From Vibrio sp. 14G-20 (GTDB lineage Bacteria; Pseudomonadota; Gammaproteobacteria; Enterobacterales; Vibrionaceae), in assembly GCF_026241515.1 (NCBI RefSeq), contig NZ_JAPHPW010000011.1, positions 62,001 to 126,000 of the forward strand: DNA of 64,000 nt, written 5' to 3'. A program made the translations under genes and the position numbers. Positions 1 through 8,088 of the stretch are shown here, in pieces (the first letter of the stretch is position 1; each line of letters begins with the position of its first letter). A model generated the notes under the pieces. That model was not told where the DNA came from. It ran no database searches and saw only the letters and a program-made list of their open reading frames with translations.

Positions 1-41
1 ACACCGTTAAATACGTTCGCATTAGTGATTAGCTTTTTCAT
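1..41 (-). CDS. Probable amidohydrolase, N-terminal stub (cut by window edge)
   Basis: Reading leftwards from an ATG at 41, the minus strand encodes MKKLITNANVFNG and then leaves the window. An AAGGTG ribosome-binding sequence lies just upstream. The pattern 'LI-NA-VFNG' is typical of the first beta strand of metal-dependent amidohydrolases. Only 13 codons are visible, so the call is an inference from a short motif; any protein with a similar start would look the same. Confidence 0.4.
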   Translation of the reverse strand, partial: MKKLITNANVFNG

Positions 42-343
42 AGTCTGCACCTTTTGGAAATGAGTGTGTGTCGCTGATGGAGTTATCTTATGGCGGGGAG
101 CATTTGAAAAATGGCCATTTGGTGACAAGCAATGATGAGACTTATCTGTTGGTGCTTTTCTATATTTTTGAAAATTGCTTTATAGAGGGAAGCCAATTAT
201 TGACGTGAGGAATAATCAATCGATAAAAGCTAATAATTTCGAATGGAATGGTTGTGGTGTCATCAAATGGTAAGTTTTGCTCCGATTCGAACGCTAAGAT
301 GTATTTCAAATCGAGACTACTTATCCAATTAGAGAGAAACAGA
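42..343. other. Intergenic region, no gene seen
   Basis: This stretch separates the minus-strand stub from the plus-strand membrane protein. An open frame continues upstream of 344 to 248, but it has no ribosome-binding site and no protein-like composition. The region probably holds the divergent promoters of both genes; I see no strong dyad or terminator in it. Confidence 0.5.
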
Positions 344-823
344 ATGACTAAATCAGACAAAGTTTACGGATTCAACACACCACAACGTCTATTCGTAGGT
401 TACACGTTAGCTGTGCTGGTGGACTTGGTGGTCCTTAACTTCTTCGATGAGTACTGGGACTTCGTGAACATTGAGTCTTTCACTATTTCTTTGATAGCGG
501 CGTTGTTGCTACAGCTATTGTTGAAGCTCTCTATTGGTTTGGAACACAAGATTGCCGAGCACTTCAAAAGTAAGCCGGGTACAGCGCCCAAGATTTACCG
601 AGCAATCACTACTTACATCATTTTGGTGGGTTCAAAATTCGTAATGCTAGAAGCGATTAACTTATTGTTCGGCGAGAAGGTGAGCTTTACTGGCCCTTGG
701 AATGGTGTAGTAGCGTTCTTCGCAGTGGTATTTACGATTCTGATTGCTGAAGTGATTGTATCGAAGATCTACTTTGCTCTTGATGATAAAGCCGCTGAAG
801 GCAAACCAGTAGCGCAATCATAA
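344..823 (+). CDS. Small integral membrane protein, function unknown
   Basis: A 159-residue protein with about four hydrophobic segments (near residues 12-30, 40-62, 88-110 and 122-146) and a short polar tail. The ATG at 344 was chosen because an AGAGAGA purine stretch precedes it and because residues encoded upstream of it are not membrane-like. It is a single gene with its own terminator downstream. I do not recognise the family; it resembles conserved vibrio inner-membrane proteins of unknown role. Confidence 0.7.
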   Translation: MTKSDKVYGFNTPQRLFVGYTLAVLVDLVVLNFFDEYWDFVNIESFTISLIAALLLQLLLKLSIGLEHKIAEHFKSKPGTAPKIYRAITTYIILVGSKFVMLEAINLLFGEKVSFTGPWNGVVAFFAVVFTILIAEVIVSKIYFALDDKAAEGKPVAQS

Positions 824-860
824 TTGAAGGCGAGTTCATCGCCCAATCGAGACTGAATGA

Positions 861-891
861 AAAACGAGCCAGCTAATTGCTGGCTCGTTTT
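861..891 (+). terminator. Rho-independent terminator
   Basis: The hairpin has arms AAAACGAGCCAGC and GCTGGCTCGTTTT around the loop TAATT and is flanked by A and T runs. It can end transcription of the small membrane protein and possibly also of the converging amidohydrolase gene. Confidence 0.85.
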
Positions 892-938
892 CGTTTGTGT
901 GATGTATAACCTTAATCTATCCGATACATTTGTTGGTT

Positions 939-2669
939 TTACTTCTCGTAAACCACATCCCCTCGCAACACCGTCATCAACACTTGAGTCTTGGCAATGC
1001 CTCTTGCTGACAAGGTGGTGATATCTTTATCAAGAATGGCGAAGTCTGCTGACTTACCAACTTCAATAGAGCCTGTTACGTCTTCAATTCCAAGGCTCTT
1101 GGCTGCGTTGAGGGTGTAAGCGTCGATGGCTGTGTAGATATCGGTTAGGCCTGTTTTGCCCATGATTAAGCTGTTTGCGATGCCGACCAAAGGATTTATG
1201 TCGTGAACATTCCAGTCACTACTTAGGGTGATATTGGCGTCGGTTTTGAGTATCGCGTCTAGGTTCATCATGGCTTTGGCGCGACGAGCACCAAGGAAAG
1301 CTTCCGCCCATTGGTGTTGATGCCTTGCTACGTAATCTGACCCGACTTGAAAATCCGCCGTTACATCGAGTTGTTTGAAGCGTGGGACATCTTCATCATT
1401 GATCAATTCAACATGAGTTAAGGTATAAGGTTTTTGCGAGCCTTGTTGACGCACGCTTTCTATTGCATCAAGGGATTCTCGAACTGCACCGTCACCAATC
1501 GCATGAATGTGCGCGCTAAAACCAATTTTATCGAGCGCTCTGAGCCACTCTTTCATCTGTGCTGGTGGAATGTAGTTCAAGCCATTAGGGGAGTTTGGTA
1601 AGTAAGTATCTAAGTAGGGGGCGAGTGTTTTTGCTGTGCCATTAATGAAGATACCATCGCTGTACATTTTTACCTGATCGACTAATAGCAGACGACCTTT
1701 GTCATCGGAATACATCTTCTCGAATACTTCGAGCTGAGAAGGTATCGCCATTGATGGGTAAATCCAAGGGCGCAACGAGACGCGCGCTGTGAGATCTTGG
1801 TTTTGCTCTGCTTCTAGCCAAACGTCATACCAACCTCGTTTCCAATACATCCGACCGTCACCTATGGTGGTGATGCCGTGCGCGGCCGCTTCTTCAAGAC
1901 CGTACATTAAGCCTTGGTAGCTCTGTTCAAAGAGCTCGCTTTGGCTGTTCCACGCCATCTCCATGACTTGGTCGCCAGCGTTATCCAATAAGATGCCGTT
2001 AAGCTTTCCATTGTCTGGATCCTTTAGATAGGCACCGCCTTGTGGGTCTGGAGATTGTTGGCTGATTCGTGCGATTTTCAGTGCTTTAGAGTTGACCCAC
2101 ATCGAGTGCGAGGTTTGCTCCATGATCACCACGGGGCGGTTTGGGAAGACACTGTCGATGATCTCTAGTGGTGTGTATTCAGAATCGCTGTCGAGTGTCG
2201 GCCCCAAAGAAAAACCATAACCCATTAGCCAACCTCTGCCATCGGTATCAGCATTGATCTTACACGCTTCTAGGTAGGGGATTTGTTCTTCTAGTGTGGC
2301 TTCTGAATCCAGTTCGCAATTACCACCCAGCTCTGAGGCGGCTTCGAAAACATGGTTATGATTATCAATGAAGCCCGGAAGAACAAAGACATTTTCTAAG
2401 TCAATGACATCGGTATTCTGCCCTTGAAAAGCTTTCGCTTGCGAGTGGTCGCCAATGAAAATGATCTTGCCGTTGTGGGTAACGATCGAGTCAGATTCAC
2501 GATGCCCGTAGATATCGGCATTAGTAAAGATTTGATCAGCAGTTTGGCTTTGGACAGCTGTTTTCTGTTGCACAACGGTGTTGTCTTGTCCAAATACGGG
2601 CGAAACAGCGCCTAAACTAGTGAGTAAAGCGATCCATGCAGTGTGTGGCAAAGTGAGCTTGTTGTTCAT
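939..2669 (-). CDS. Secreted amidohydrolase family protein (YtcJ-like)
   Basis: About 576 residues. A signal peptide (MNNKLTLPH..., hydrophobic core, cleavage near VFG-Q) places it in the periplasm. The amidohydrolase-3 fold shows in the metal motif GFIDNHNH (about residue 105), in HIHAIGDGAVR in the second half, and in the terminal 'GSIEVGKSADFAILD' segment that closes the small beta domain. Proteins of this family hydrolyse C-N bonds of amides or cyclic ureides; the substrate cannot be told from sequence. I prefer the ATG at 2669 over the one at 2684 because the signal peptide then begins cleanly. It is transcribed alone. Confidence 0.85.
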   Translation of the reverse strand: MNNKLTLPHTAWIALLTSLGAVSPVFGQDNTVVQQKTAVQSQTADQIFTNADIYGHRESDSIVTHNGKIIFIGDHSQAKAFQGQNTDVIDLENVFVLPGFIDNHNHVFEAASELGGNCELDSEATLEEQIPYLEACKINADTDGRGWLMGYGFSLGPTLDSDSEYTPLEIIDSVFPNRPVVIMEQTSHSMWVNSKALKIARISQQSPDPQGGAYLKDPDNGKLNGILLDNAGDQVMEMAWNSQSELFEQSYQGLMYGLEEAAAHGITTIGDGRMYWKRGWYDVWLEAEQNQDLTARVSLRPWIYPSMAIPSQLEVFEKMYSDDKGRLLLVDQVKMYSDGIFINGTAKTLAPYLDTYLPNSPNGLNYIPPAQMKEWLRALDKIGFSAHIHAIGDGAVRESLDAIESVRQQGSQKPYTLTHVELINDEDVPRFKQLDVTADFQVGSDYVARHQHQWAEAFLGARRAKAMMNLDAILKTDANITLSSDWNVHDINPLVGIANSLIMGKTGLTDIYTAIDAYTLNAAKSLGIEDVTGSIEVGKSADFAILDKDITTLSARGIAKTQVLMTVLRGDVVYEK

Positions 2670-2795
2670 TCTTATGTATTCCATGTTCCACTGTTTAATA
2701 AGTATAGAAAGCGAGTGGCCAGTGTGAAACTCTACATGAATGACAAATAAAAACTGCGTTTAATCAACAAGCTGTCGTTTGAATGAGCTTTTTAA

Positions 2796-2972
2796 TTACG
2801 ACTCTTGTCTTAGGCTTTTACGCAGATCTTTTTTGTATTCGTCATAAGAGGTATAGCCATAGAGTTTCCAAGTGTGATCACCCTTAATGTTGTGGTTGTA
2901 GGTGATCTCTCCGATCCACTGCTGACGTGTGGCAAGAATCATAGCGCGGATTTTTAATAATAAAGTGTCCAT
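2796..2972 (-). CDS. Small conserved protein, 58 residues
   Basis: A short protein starting MDTLLLKIRAM at 2972 with an excellent AGGAG ribosome-binding site eight bases upstream; the longer frame to 3050 lacks one. It is basic at the N-terminus and ends in a charged, Tyr/Lys-rich helix-like tail (YTSYDEYKKDLRKSLRQ). No signal peptide or membrane segment. Family not recognised. It is divergent from the AraC-type regulator, with about 150 bp between starts. Confidence 0.55.
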   Translation of the reverse strand: MDTLLLKIRAMILATRQQWIGEITYNHNIKGDHTWKLYGYTSYDEYKKDLRKSLRQES

Positions 2973-3126
2973 AGTTGCTCTCCTGATTAAGTTCACCTGC
3001 AGTATATTTAGCGGTGACCACCGGATGAGTATCGTTAGCGCAATATTCAATACTTTTCAGTCAATGTGCTCATTTGAATGGTATGATGCGTATACTTTCA
3101 ATATTAAAAAGTCACTGAGCATCGCA

Positions 3127-3987
3127 ATGAAGGGTTACTTGGAAAAAGTGCCACAACGAATTGGCACATCATGGCGCTATAAGAAAATTGTCGAGAACAG
3201 TAAAAGCTACGGTTGGCATAGACATGAAGAGTACGAGATAGCGATACATCGTCACTTTGCAGGGCACAGCTTTATTGGGCATCACCAAAGCGATGTGTTT
3301 CACAATCACATGATTTTGGTTGGCCCAGATTTACCTCATGCTATCTATTCAGAAGAGAGCGCAGATGACTCACGAATATGTGAAACGCATGTGGTTTGGT
3401 TTCGCAAAGATTGGATAGAGCAATTAATCACGTGCTGCCGTGAGCTCGAACCTCTGCGCGCATTGTTGGAAGATTCAAAGAAAGGGCTGCAGTTTTCGCC
3501 TGTTACCGCAGAAAAAGCGACGGAACTGTTGAACAAGGTGATGGAGCAGCCACCACATCAACAACTGCTGATCTTGTTCTCTCTGTTTGCGCTTTTGCTT
3601 GAGGATAAAGACGTGGTGCAGTTGATAAACCCTGTCTTCAATTCGGATGATGAAGATGAAGTCAGCGATAAGTTGGACAAGATTGAAGCCTTCTTGGTGA
3701 ACAACTTTATTCGCGATATCTCAGTTAATGATTTAGCTAAGCATCTCTACATCAGTGAGAGTAGCGTTAGGCGGCTATTTCAAAAGCACTACAATGAGAG
3801 TTTTAGTCAACGGTTAAAGAAAATTAGGTTGAACGTGGCGTGTGATTTATTGCTCAACACATCACTGCCTATTAGTCTGATTCTGGAGAAGGTGGGTTAC
3901 GACAACCAAGCTAACTTCAATCGCCAGTTTAAATCCTATAAACAGGTAACACCGACTCAATATCGCGCGGCAATGAAGCAACACTGA
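3127..3987 (+). CDS. AraC family transcriptional regulator
   Basis: A 286-residue regulator. The N-terminal half has a cupin-like sensing domain with clustered histidines (WHRHEEYEIAIHRH, then HHQSDVFHNH). The C-terminal 95 residues hold the two AraC helix-turn-helix motifs: 'ISVNDLAKHLYISESSVRRLFQKH' and 'ISLILEKVGYDNQANFNRQFKSY'. The ATG at 3127 gives a normal AraC length; the longer frame back to 2929 runs into the divergent promoter region. Ligand unknown. Likely targets are the neighbouring small protein or amidohydrolase, but this is inference from position. Confidence 0.85.
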   Translation: MKGYLEKVPQRIGTSWRYKKIVENSKSYGWHRHEEYEIAIHRHFAGHSFIGHHQSDVFHNHMILVGPDLPHAIYSEESADDSRICETHVVWFRKDWIEQLITCCRELEPLRALLEDSKKGLQFSPVTAEKATELLNKVMEQPPHQQLLILFSLFALLLEDKDVVQLINPVFNSDDEDEVSDKLDKIEAFLVNNFIRDISVNDLAKHLYISESSVRRLFQKHYNESFSQRLKKIRLNVACDLLLNTSLPISLILEKVGYDNQANFNRQFKSYKQVTPTQYRAAMKQH

Positions 3988-4136
3988 TTCATTCACCAAC
4001 GAAACAATTCCCATAAGCTTCTGAATAATTTACTGTTATATGAACTATAAAAATGGATTTAACGTATTACCAAGGATGTAAGTTAGGGCTCTCACGTGAC
4101 TTACTCGAACTACTATTAAAACAAGTCGAGGTTAGG

Positions 4137-4655
4137 ATGAAGAAAATATTATTGCTGCTGAGTGTCATTCTGTTGGGTGGATGCGTAGGCATGCCCGAAA
4201 CAGTAAAGCCCGTTCAACAGTTTGAATTGGATAGATACTTAGGCAAATGGTACGAGGTGGCTCGTTTGGACCACTCGTTTGAGCGTGGTCTCAATAGCAT
4301 CAGCGCTGAATATAGCCTGCGTGATGATGGTGGCGTGAAGGTGATTAACCGTGGCTATTCGGATGAAGATGGTGAATGGAATGAAGCGGAAGGTAAGGCG
4401 TATTTTGTTGAAGGCAGCGATCAGGGTTATCTGAAAGTGTCGTTCTTTGGTCCATTCTATGGCGCTTATGTGGTGTTCGAGCTGGATAAAGAGAACTACC
4501 AATACGCGTTTGTTTCTGGCCCAGATACCGATTACCTATGGCTGCTTTCTCGAACACCGGAAGTCTCATCTGAGGTCATGGAGAAGTTCAAAGCGATGTC
4601 GAAAGAGCGTGGCTTCAACACCGATGAATTGATTTACGTCGAGCACTCAAAATAA
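4137..4655 (+). CDS. blc: Outer membrane lipocalin lipoprotein Blc
   Basis: A 172-residue lipoprotein with a lipobox LLGGC at residues 15-19 and the lipocalin signature 'YLGKWYEVARLDHSFERG' directly after the linker. Further lipocalin segments follow (SAEYSLRDDGGVKVINRGY; YLWLLSRTPEV). Bacterial lipocalins bind fatty acids and lysophospholipids at the outer membrane and are usually stress-induced. The ATG at 4137 has a GAGGTTAGG site before it and starts the signal peptide, so upstream in-frame codons are excluded. Confidence 0.92.
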   Translation: MKKILLLLSVILLGGCVGMPETVKPVQQFELDRYLGKWYEVARLDHSFERGLNSISAEYSLRDDGGVKVINRGYSDEDGEWNEAEGKAYFVEGSDQGYLKVSFFGPFYGAYVVFELDKENYQYAFVSGPDTDYLWLLSRTPEVSSEVMEKFKAMSKERGFNTDELIYVEHSK

Positions 4656-4673
4656 CGGTATGTAGCGGTTTCT

Positions 4674-4703
4674 TGGTCTTTACGTAACTTTACGTAAAGA
4701 CCA
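4674..4703. promoter_or_regulatory. 30-bp palindrome between blc and cytochrome b561 gene
   Basis: Arms of 14 bp (TGGTCTTTACGTAA and its exact complement) flank a 2-bp centre CT. There is no T-tail and no room for an RNA loop, so an operator fits better than a terminator. It lies 61 bp before the start of the b561-type cytochrome gene and 18 bp after the blc stop. The protein that binds it is unknown. Confidence 0.6.
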
Positions 4704-4764
4704 TGTTAAGTGTAATGATAATGAGTCAAAATAACACCTAGGTCAGAGACATAGAGTGGTCATT

Positions 4765-5307
4765 ATGAATAAATCATTATCGAAACAGACGGTTATTTTC
4801 CATTGGCTTACCGGCATTTTGTTTATCGCTGTGTTTGTTATTGGACTTCAGTTCGAAGGCATGCCTCGAGGTCCCGAAAAAGGCGAGTTAATGGGGCTGC
4901 ACAAATCGTTGGGTTTGATTGTGTTAGTTGTCGCACTTTCACGCTTTGTATGGCGTTTGAAAGAAGGGGCAATTGAGAGTGTGGCTGTATTAACGAGAGC
5001 ACAAGAGCTTGCTGCGAAAGGCGTTCATCATTTCTTGTTACTAGTGACGTTAGCGATGCCAATTTCAGGTGCCGTAATGAGTGTTGCTGGTGGACGTGCA
5101 TTAGAGCTATTCGGCATTGAGTTGATCGCCGCTGGCGAGAAAACGGAATGGTTGCAGTCTGCGGCTTCTTTCGTTCACGTTAATGCGGTGAACTTGATTA
5201 TGGTGGTGTTTGCTCTGCATGTTTTGGGTGCATTGAAACACCAACTAGTGGACAAAGATGGCACACTGAGCCGCATGCTTGGTCGTTCATCCTCTGCTAG
5301 CAAATAG
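4765..5307 (+). CDS. Cytochrome b561 family protein (CybB-like)
   Basis: A 180-residue inner-membrane haem protein with four hydrophobic segments. Histidines typical of di-haem b561 ligands occur in the first segment (VIFHWLTG), at GLHKSLG, at VHHFLLL and at HVLGALKHQ. Such proteins pass electrons between the quinone pool and partners, or quench superoxide. ATG 4765 is preferred over 4756 because the typical MNKSLSKQTVIFHW start follows. It is preceded by a long palindrome and followed by its own terminator. Confidence 0.88.
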   Translation: MNKSLSKQTVIFHWLTGILFIAVFVIGLQFEGMPRGPEKGELMGLHKSLGLIVLVVALSRFVWRLKEGAIESVAVLTRAQELAAKGVHHFLLLVTLAMPISGAVMSVAGGRALELFGIELIAAGEKTEWLQSAASFVHVNAVNLIMVVFALHVLGALKHQLVDKDGTLSRMLGRSSSASK

Positions 5308-5376
5308 AAAAATCAGACATCAAGATTATCTCTTATTTAGCGAATCTAACTTTGGTCTTGATAGAAAGATGAATAT

Positions 5377-5407
5377 AAAAACACTCGGCATATACCGAGT
5401 GTTTTTT
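5377..5407 (+). terminator. Rho-independent terminator
   Basis: Hairpin AAAACACTCGG / CCGAGTGTTTT with loop CATATA, followed by a T run. It ends the b561-type cytochrome gene just before the converging membrane protein gene. Confidence 0.85.
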
Positions 5408-5431
5408 GTTTGTGTTACTTGCAAATCGTAC

Positions 5432-5809
5432 TCACTGAGCTTGCTTGCGAACCTGCAAGACGCTCAGTACTGATAGCGAGAGGAAGAACGCAGGGTCGCT
5501 CCAACCAAAGCCAACAAAGATACCCGTGAAAGCAGCATACAGTGTGATAATGGCACCCAGCATATTGGTGACAACCAAGCCTTGGATGAGTTTTTTAGCA
5601 CTGAGTCCCGCTTCAATATCTCGCAGTAACCATGTTATCGCTGCAATACCACCAAGGAAGATACTGGTGTGTTGAGAGAGAAAATAAGCGTACTTATCAT
5701 TAATTTCCACGCCGTACATAGGCCACATGACCGTTGGTAGAAAAAACAACGCGAAGGCAAACCCTGCGTAAATGATGCCGTGTAGGCTTAAAAACGTTTT
5801 ATTGTTCAT
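5432..5809 (-). CDS. Small integral membrane protein, function unknown
   Basis: A 125-residue protein with four predicted membrane helices: residues 8-30, 45-63, 75-95 and 103-118, with charged loops EINDKYAY and RDIEAGLSAKK. It resembles small four-helix inner-membrane proteins found beside YdhR-like genes, but no catalytic motif is visible. It lies 48 bp downstream of ydhR on the same strand and probably shares its transcript. Confidence 0.7.
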   Translation of the reverse strand: MNNKTFLSLHGIIYAGFAFALFFLPTVMWPMYGVEINDKYAYFLSQHTSIFLGGIAAITWLLRDIEAGLSAKKLIQGLVVTNMLGAIITLYAAFTGIFVGFGWSDPAFFLSLSVLSVLQVRKQAQ

Positions 5810-5857
5810 TTGTTATCTCTCTATCTCGTGCCTTTCGCTAATTCTTTATTCATTCCA

Positions 5858-6163
5858 TTAGCCGTTGATTGGGCCTTTGTTAATGGTAGTTAACGGTTGG
5901 TTTACGTCAAAAATCACGCCGCGAACTTCTTCTACACCCATCTCTTTTAAGCGGGCTGCATGCATAGCTAAGTAAGCCTCAGCACTGAGTTGATCTTCAA
6001 AAAGGTAGACGCCACCGCCCAGCTTTTCGGCTTGGTTTTCTGTCCAGATTTTCCAGATCATGCCCGGCTCGTTGTTGATGGACTTAGCTAGGTCTACGAG
6101 TGCGTTAGACATTTCTTCACCGAAAGGGCCATTAAATTCAAAATCAACTTGTAGTAGTTTCAT
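5858..6163 (-). CDS. ydhR: YdhR-like putative monooxygenase
   Basis: A 101-residue protein matching the length and pattern of E. coli YdhR: 'LLQVDFEFNGPFGEEM', 'INNEPGMIWKIWTEN', 'GGVYLFEDQLSAEAYL' and 'HAARLKEMGVEEVRGVIFDVN'. YdhR is a dimeric alpha-beta barrel related to ActVA-Orf6 monooxygenases; its substrate is unknown. The gene heads a likely two-gene unit with the membrane protein gene and is divergent from a LysR regulator, which is the natural candidate to control it. Confidence 0.88.
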   Translation of the reverse strand: MKLLQVDFEFNGPFGEEMSNALVDLAKSINNEPGMIWKIWTENQAEKLGGGVYLFEDQLSAEAYLAMHAARLKEMGVEEVRGVIFDVNQPLTTINKGPING

Positions 6164-6249
6164 GGTGTTTCTCCGTTTAACAAAATCCGCTTAAAAATAG
6201 GTGTGTAAGACAAACAAGCCATTCTCGTTTGTTGTTGAGATTTATATTG

Positions 6250-6282
6250 CCTGTTGAAATAGATATTACCTGTAAAAAACAG
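6250..6282. promoter_or_regulatory. Candidate LysR binding region between ydhR and lysR-type gene
   Basis: Two CCTGT half-sites stand 19 bp apart (6250 and 6269); the second is part of the small dyad CTGT-N5-ACAG at 6270-6282. This spacing and position, in the shared divergent promoter region, suit a LysR-type activator, but the sites are short and the call is tentative. Confidence 0.35.
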
Positions 6283-6329
6283 ACAGAAAAGTTCATAATA
6301 TTGCCACTAACTGTCAGGATTTTAGACCG

Positions 6330-7226
6330 ATGAGATTAAAGACCACCCTCGACCAATGGCAAACACTCTATGAGATAGATCGCGCTGGCAGCATTCAGGC
6401 GGCGGCACTGCAATTGAACAAGAGCCACACCACGCTGATTTATGCGTTGAGAAAACTGGAAGATCAACTGGGCGTGTCTTTGGTTCAGGTTGAAGGCCGA
6501 AGGGCAGTGTTATCGGAAGATGGCAAAGCCTTATTGCGTAGGGCGAGCAGCATGCTGGAACAAGCGCGGGAGCTTGAGCTGATCAGTGAGCAGTTAGCAA
6601 AGGGTGTGGAGTCTGAAATTGTGGTCGCTGTTGATCACCTATGCTGCCTTGAGCGCCTTTATAAGCCGATGGCTGCGTTTATGGCAGAGAACAACACCAC
6701 TTCAATCCAAGTGGTTGAGACATCATTGTCGAAGACCACTGAAATGGTCACTCAAGAACGTGCCGATGTTGCCATTATTAACCTGCCGATTACCAATTAC
6801 TCGGCCGAAGCTTTTGGTTTCACCAAGATGGAACCTGTTGTCGCAAGTTCGCACTCTTTGGCTAGCATGTCATCCATATCGCTCAACCACCTATCGTCGC
6901 TGCCACAAATAGTGGTGAGAGATTTAGGCTCGGTTGAAAAGTTGGGAGAGAAGAAGGATGTGGGTTGGTTGAAGTCGAGCCAGCGTATTACGGTCGATAA
7001 TTTCGACCATGCCTTTGGTGCGGTAGAGCAGGGTGTAGGGTATTGCAGGCTGCCTAAACATATTGTCGATAGCCGAGGAAGTGACAAGATCACTGTGTTA
7101 AATGTGGAAAATGGCAGTGGCTATCAAGTGCCGCTGCATCTGACTCTGCCGAAAGGTGCGAAGACTGGCCCAGCCGCAAAACGTTTCTATGAACTGCTTC
7201 TTGAATCAGCCCTGAATGCGGACTAA
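6330..7226 (+). CDS. LysR family transcriptional regulator
   Basis: A 298-residue regulator. The N-terminal winged helix-turn-helix is clear: 'AGSIQAAALQLNKSHTTLIYALRKLEDQLGVSLVQVEGRRAVLSEDG'. A periplasmic-binding-protein-like effector domain follows from about residue 90. It is divergent from ydhR and the adjacent membrane protein gene, its most likely targets. A CAGGA ribosome-binding sequence stands before the ATG. The effector cannot be inferred. Confidence 0.88.
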   Translation: MRLKTTLDQWQTLYEIDRAGSIQAAALQLNKSHTTLIYALRKLEDQLGVSLVQVEGRRAVLSEDGKALLRRASSMLEQARELELISEQLAKGVESEIVVAVDHLCCLERLYKPMAAFMAENNTTSIQVVETSLSKTTEMVTQERADVAIINLPITNYSAEAFGFTKMEPVVASSHSLASMSSISLNHLSSLPQIVVRDLGSVEKLGEKKDVGWLKSSQRITVDNFDHAFGAVEQGVGYCRLPKHIVDSRGSDKITVLNVENGSGYQVPLHLTLPKGAKTGPAAKRFYELLLESALNAD

Positions 7227-7270
7227 GTGCTATGAGACATTTAGTTTGTGAGATAGTTAGCTATGAGCTA

Positions 7271-7885
7271 TTAACGAGGCTGATTGCCGTTCAAGAATAG
7301 CGCGACACATTCGCGAGTGTAGTGAAGCCTTTCTTCTTCGGATTCTCCGCTATCGTGACCGAAGAATGACCAATACGCCGACTTGCCATGAAACATCAGC
7401 AGCAGTTGGCGTGCCGCTATGATTGGCGAGCTTGTAGAAGAGAGCGTTAAGTCACCAGACTCTATCTTAGTCTGCAAGTAATCGGCGAGTAACTTAGTGG
7501 TCTTCTGTGGTCCTGTTTCTAAATAAATAGAGGCAATTTCTGGGTGCGTGTTGGATTGACTCACCGCGTTCTGAAAGGTTTGTCGTGATTGTTCATCAAG
7601 TAGTAAATCCTGAAACTTCACACCAAATTTCACCAACTCATCACCCACCGCCGCATTCATATCAAAGGCAGCAGGGCTAAGTTCGCGCTCTGCACACTTG
7701 GTCTGCATGCAGGTTTCGAAAAGTTCGTCTTTGTTTTTAAAGTGAGAGTAGACCGTCTGCTTGGAAACGTTCGCCGCTTTGGCTATCTGATCCATATTGA
7801 TCTTGAAGCCATGCTCAGAGAAAAGCTGGCTTGCTGCGGTTAAGATCTGCGATCTCTTTTGTTCACTCTTGATGATTTTAGTCAC
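7271..7885 (-). CDS. TetR/AcrR family repressor of the adjacent RND efflux genes
   Basis: A 204-residue regulator beginning with GTG at 7885 after a GAGAAG site. Its N-terminal TetR domain reads 'ILTAASQLFSEHGFKINMDQIAKAANVSKQTVYSHFKNKDELF'; the rest is an all-helical ligand domain. It is divergent from the RND membrane-fusion gene, with a strong palindrome between them, so it very probably represses the pump and perhaps itself. The inducing compound is unknown. Confidence 0.88.
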   Translation of the reverse strand: MTKIIKSEQKRSQILTAASQLFSEHGFKINMDQIAKAANVSKQTVYSHFKNKDELFETCMQTKCAERELSPAAFDMNAAVGDELVKFGVKFQDLLLDEQSRQTFQNAVSQSNTHPEIASIYLETGPQKTTKLLADYLQTKIESGDLTLSSTSSPIIAARQLLLMFHGKSAYWSFFGHDSGESEEERLHYTRECVALFLNGNQPR

Positions 7886-8011
7886 GTGCTGCTTCTCGTT
7901 ACTTGCTTGGTACTTGGTGTTGCTCAGCTTAATACACTTGGTTCTGCGCTAAGCATTATGCTTTTTGTGATGGTTTTATCAATCATTAACGATGAAACTT
8001 ATTTTTAACAC

Positions 8012-8038
8012 AACCAAACTAGACAGTCTAGTTTGGTT
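8012..8038. promoter_or_regulatory. 27-bp palindromic operator, probably for the TetR repressor
   Basis: AACCAAACTAGAC is followed by a single central A and then by GTCTAGTTTGGTT, giving 13-bp perfect arms. It sits between the tetR-type gene (start 7885) and the membrane-fusion gene (start 8089), the usual place for a TetR-family operator. No other explanation such as a terminator is apparent because there is no loop. Confidence 0.8.
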
Positions 8039-8088
8039 TGGTTAGTCTAAAAAAGAACATGATTGAGTACTGCATAGGAACAGTGAGT

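Noticed and set aside
248..343. In-frame extension upstream of the small membrane protein
   Set aside because: No ribosome-binding site and non-membrane-like residues; ATG 344 has an AGAGAGA site and starts a normal protein.
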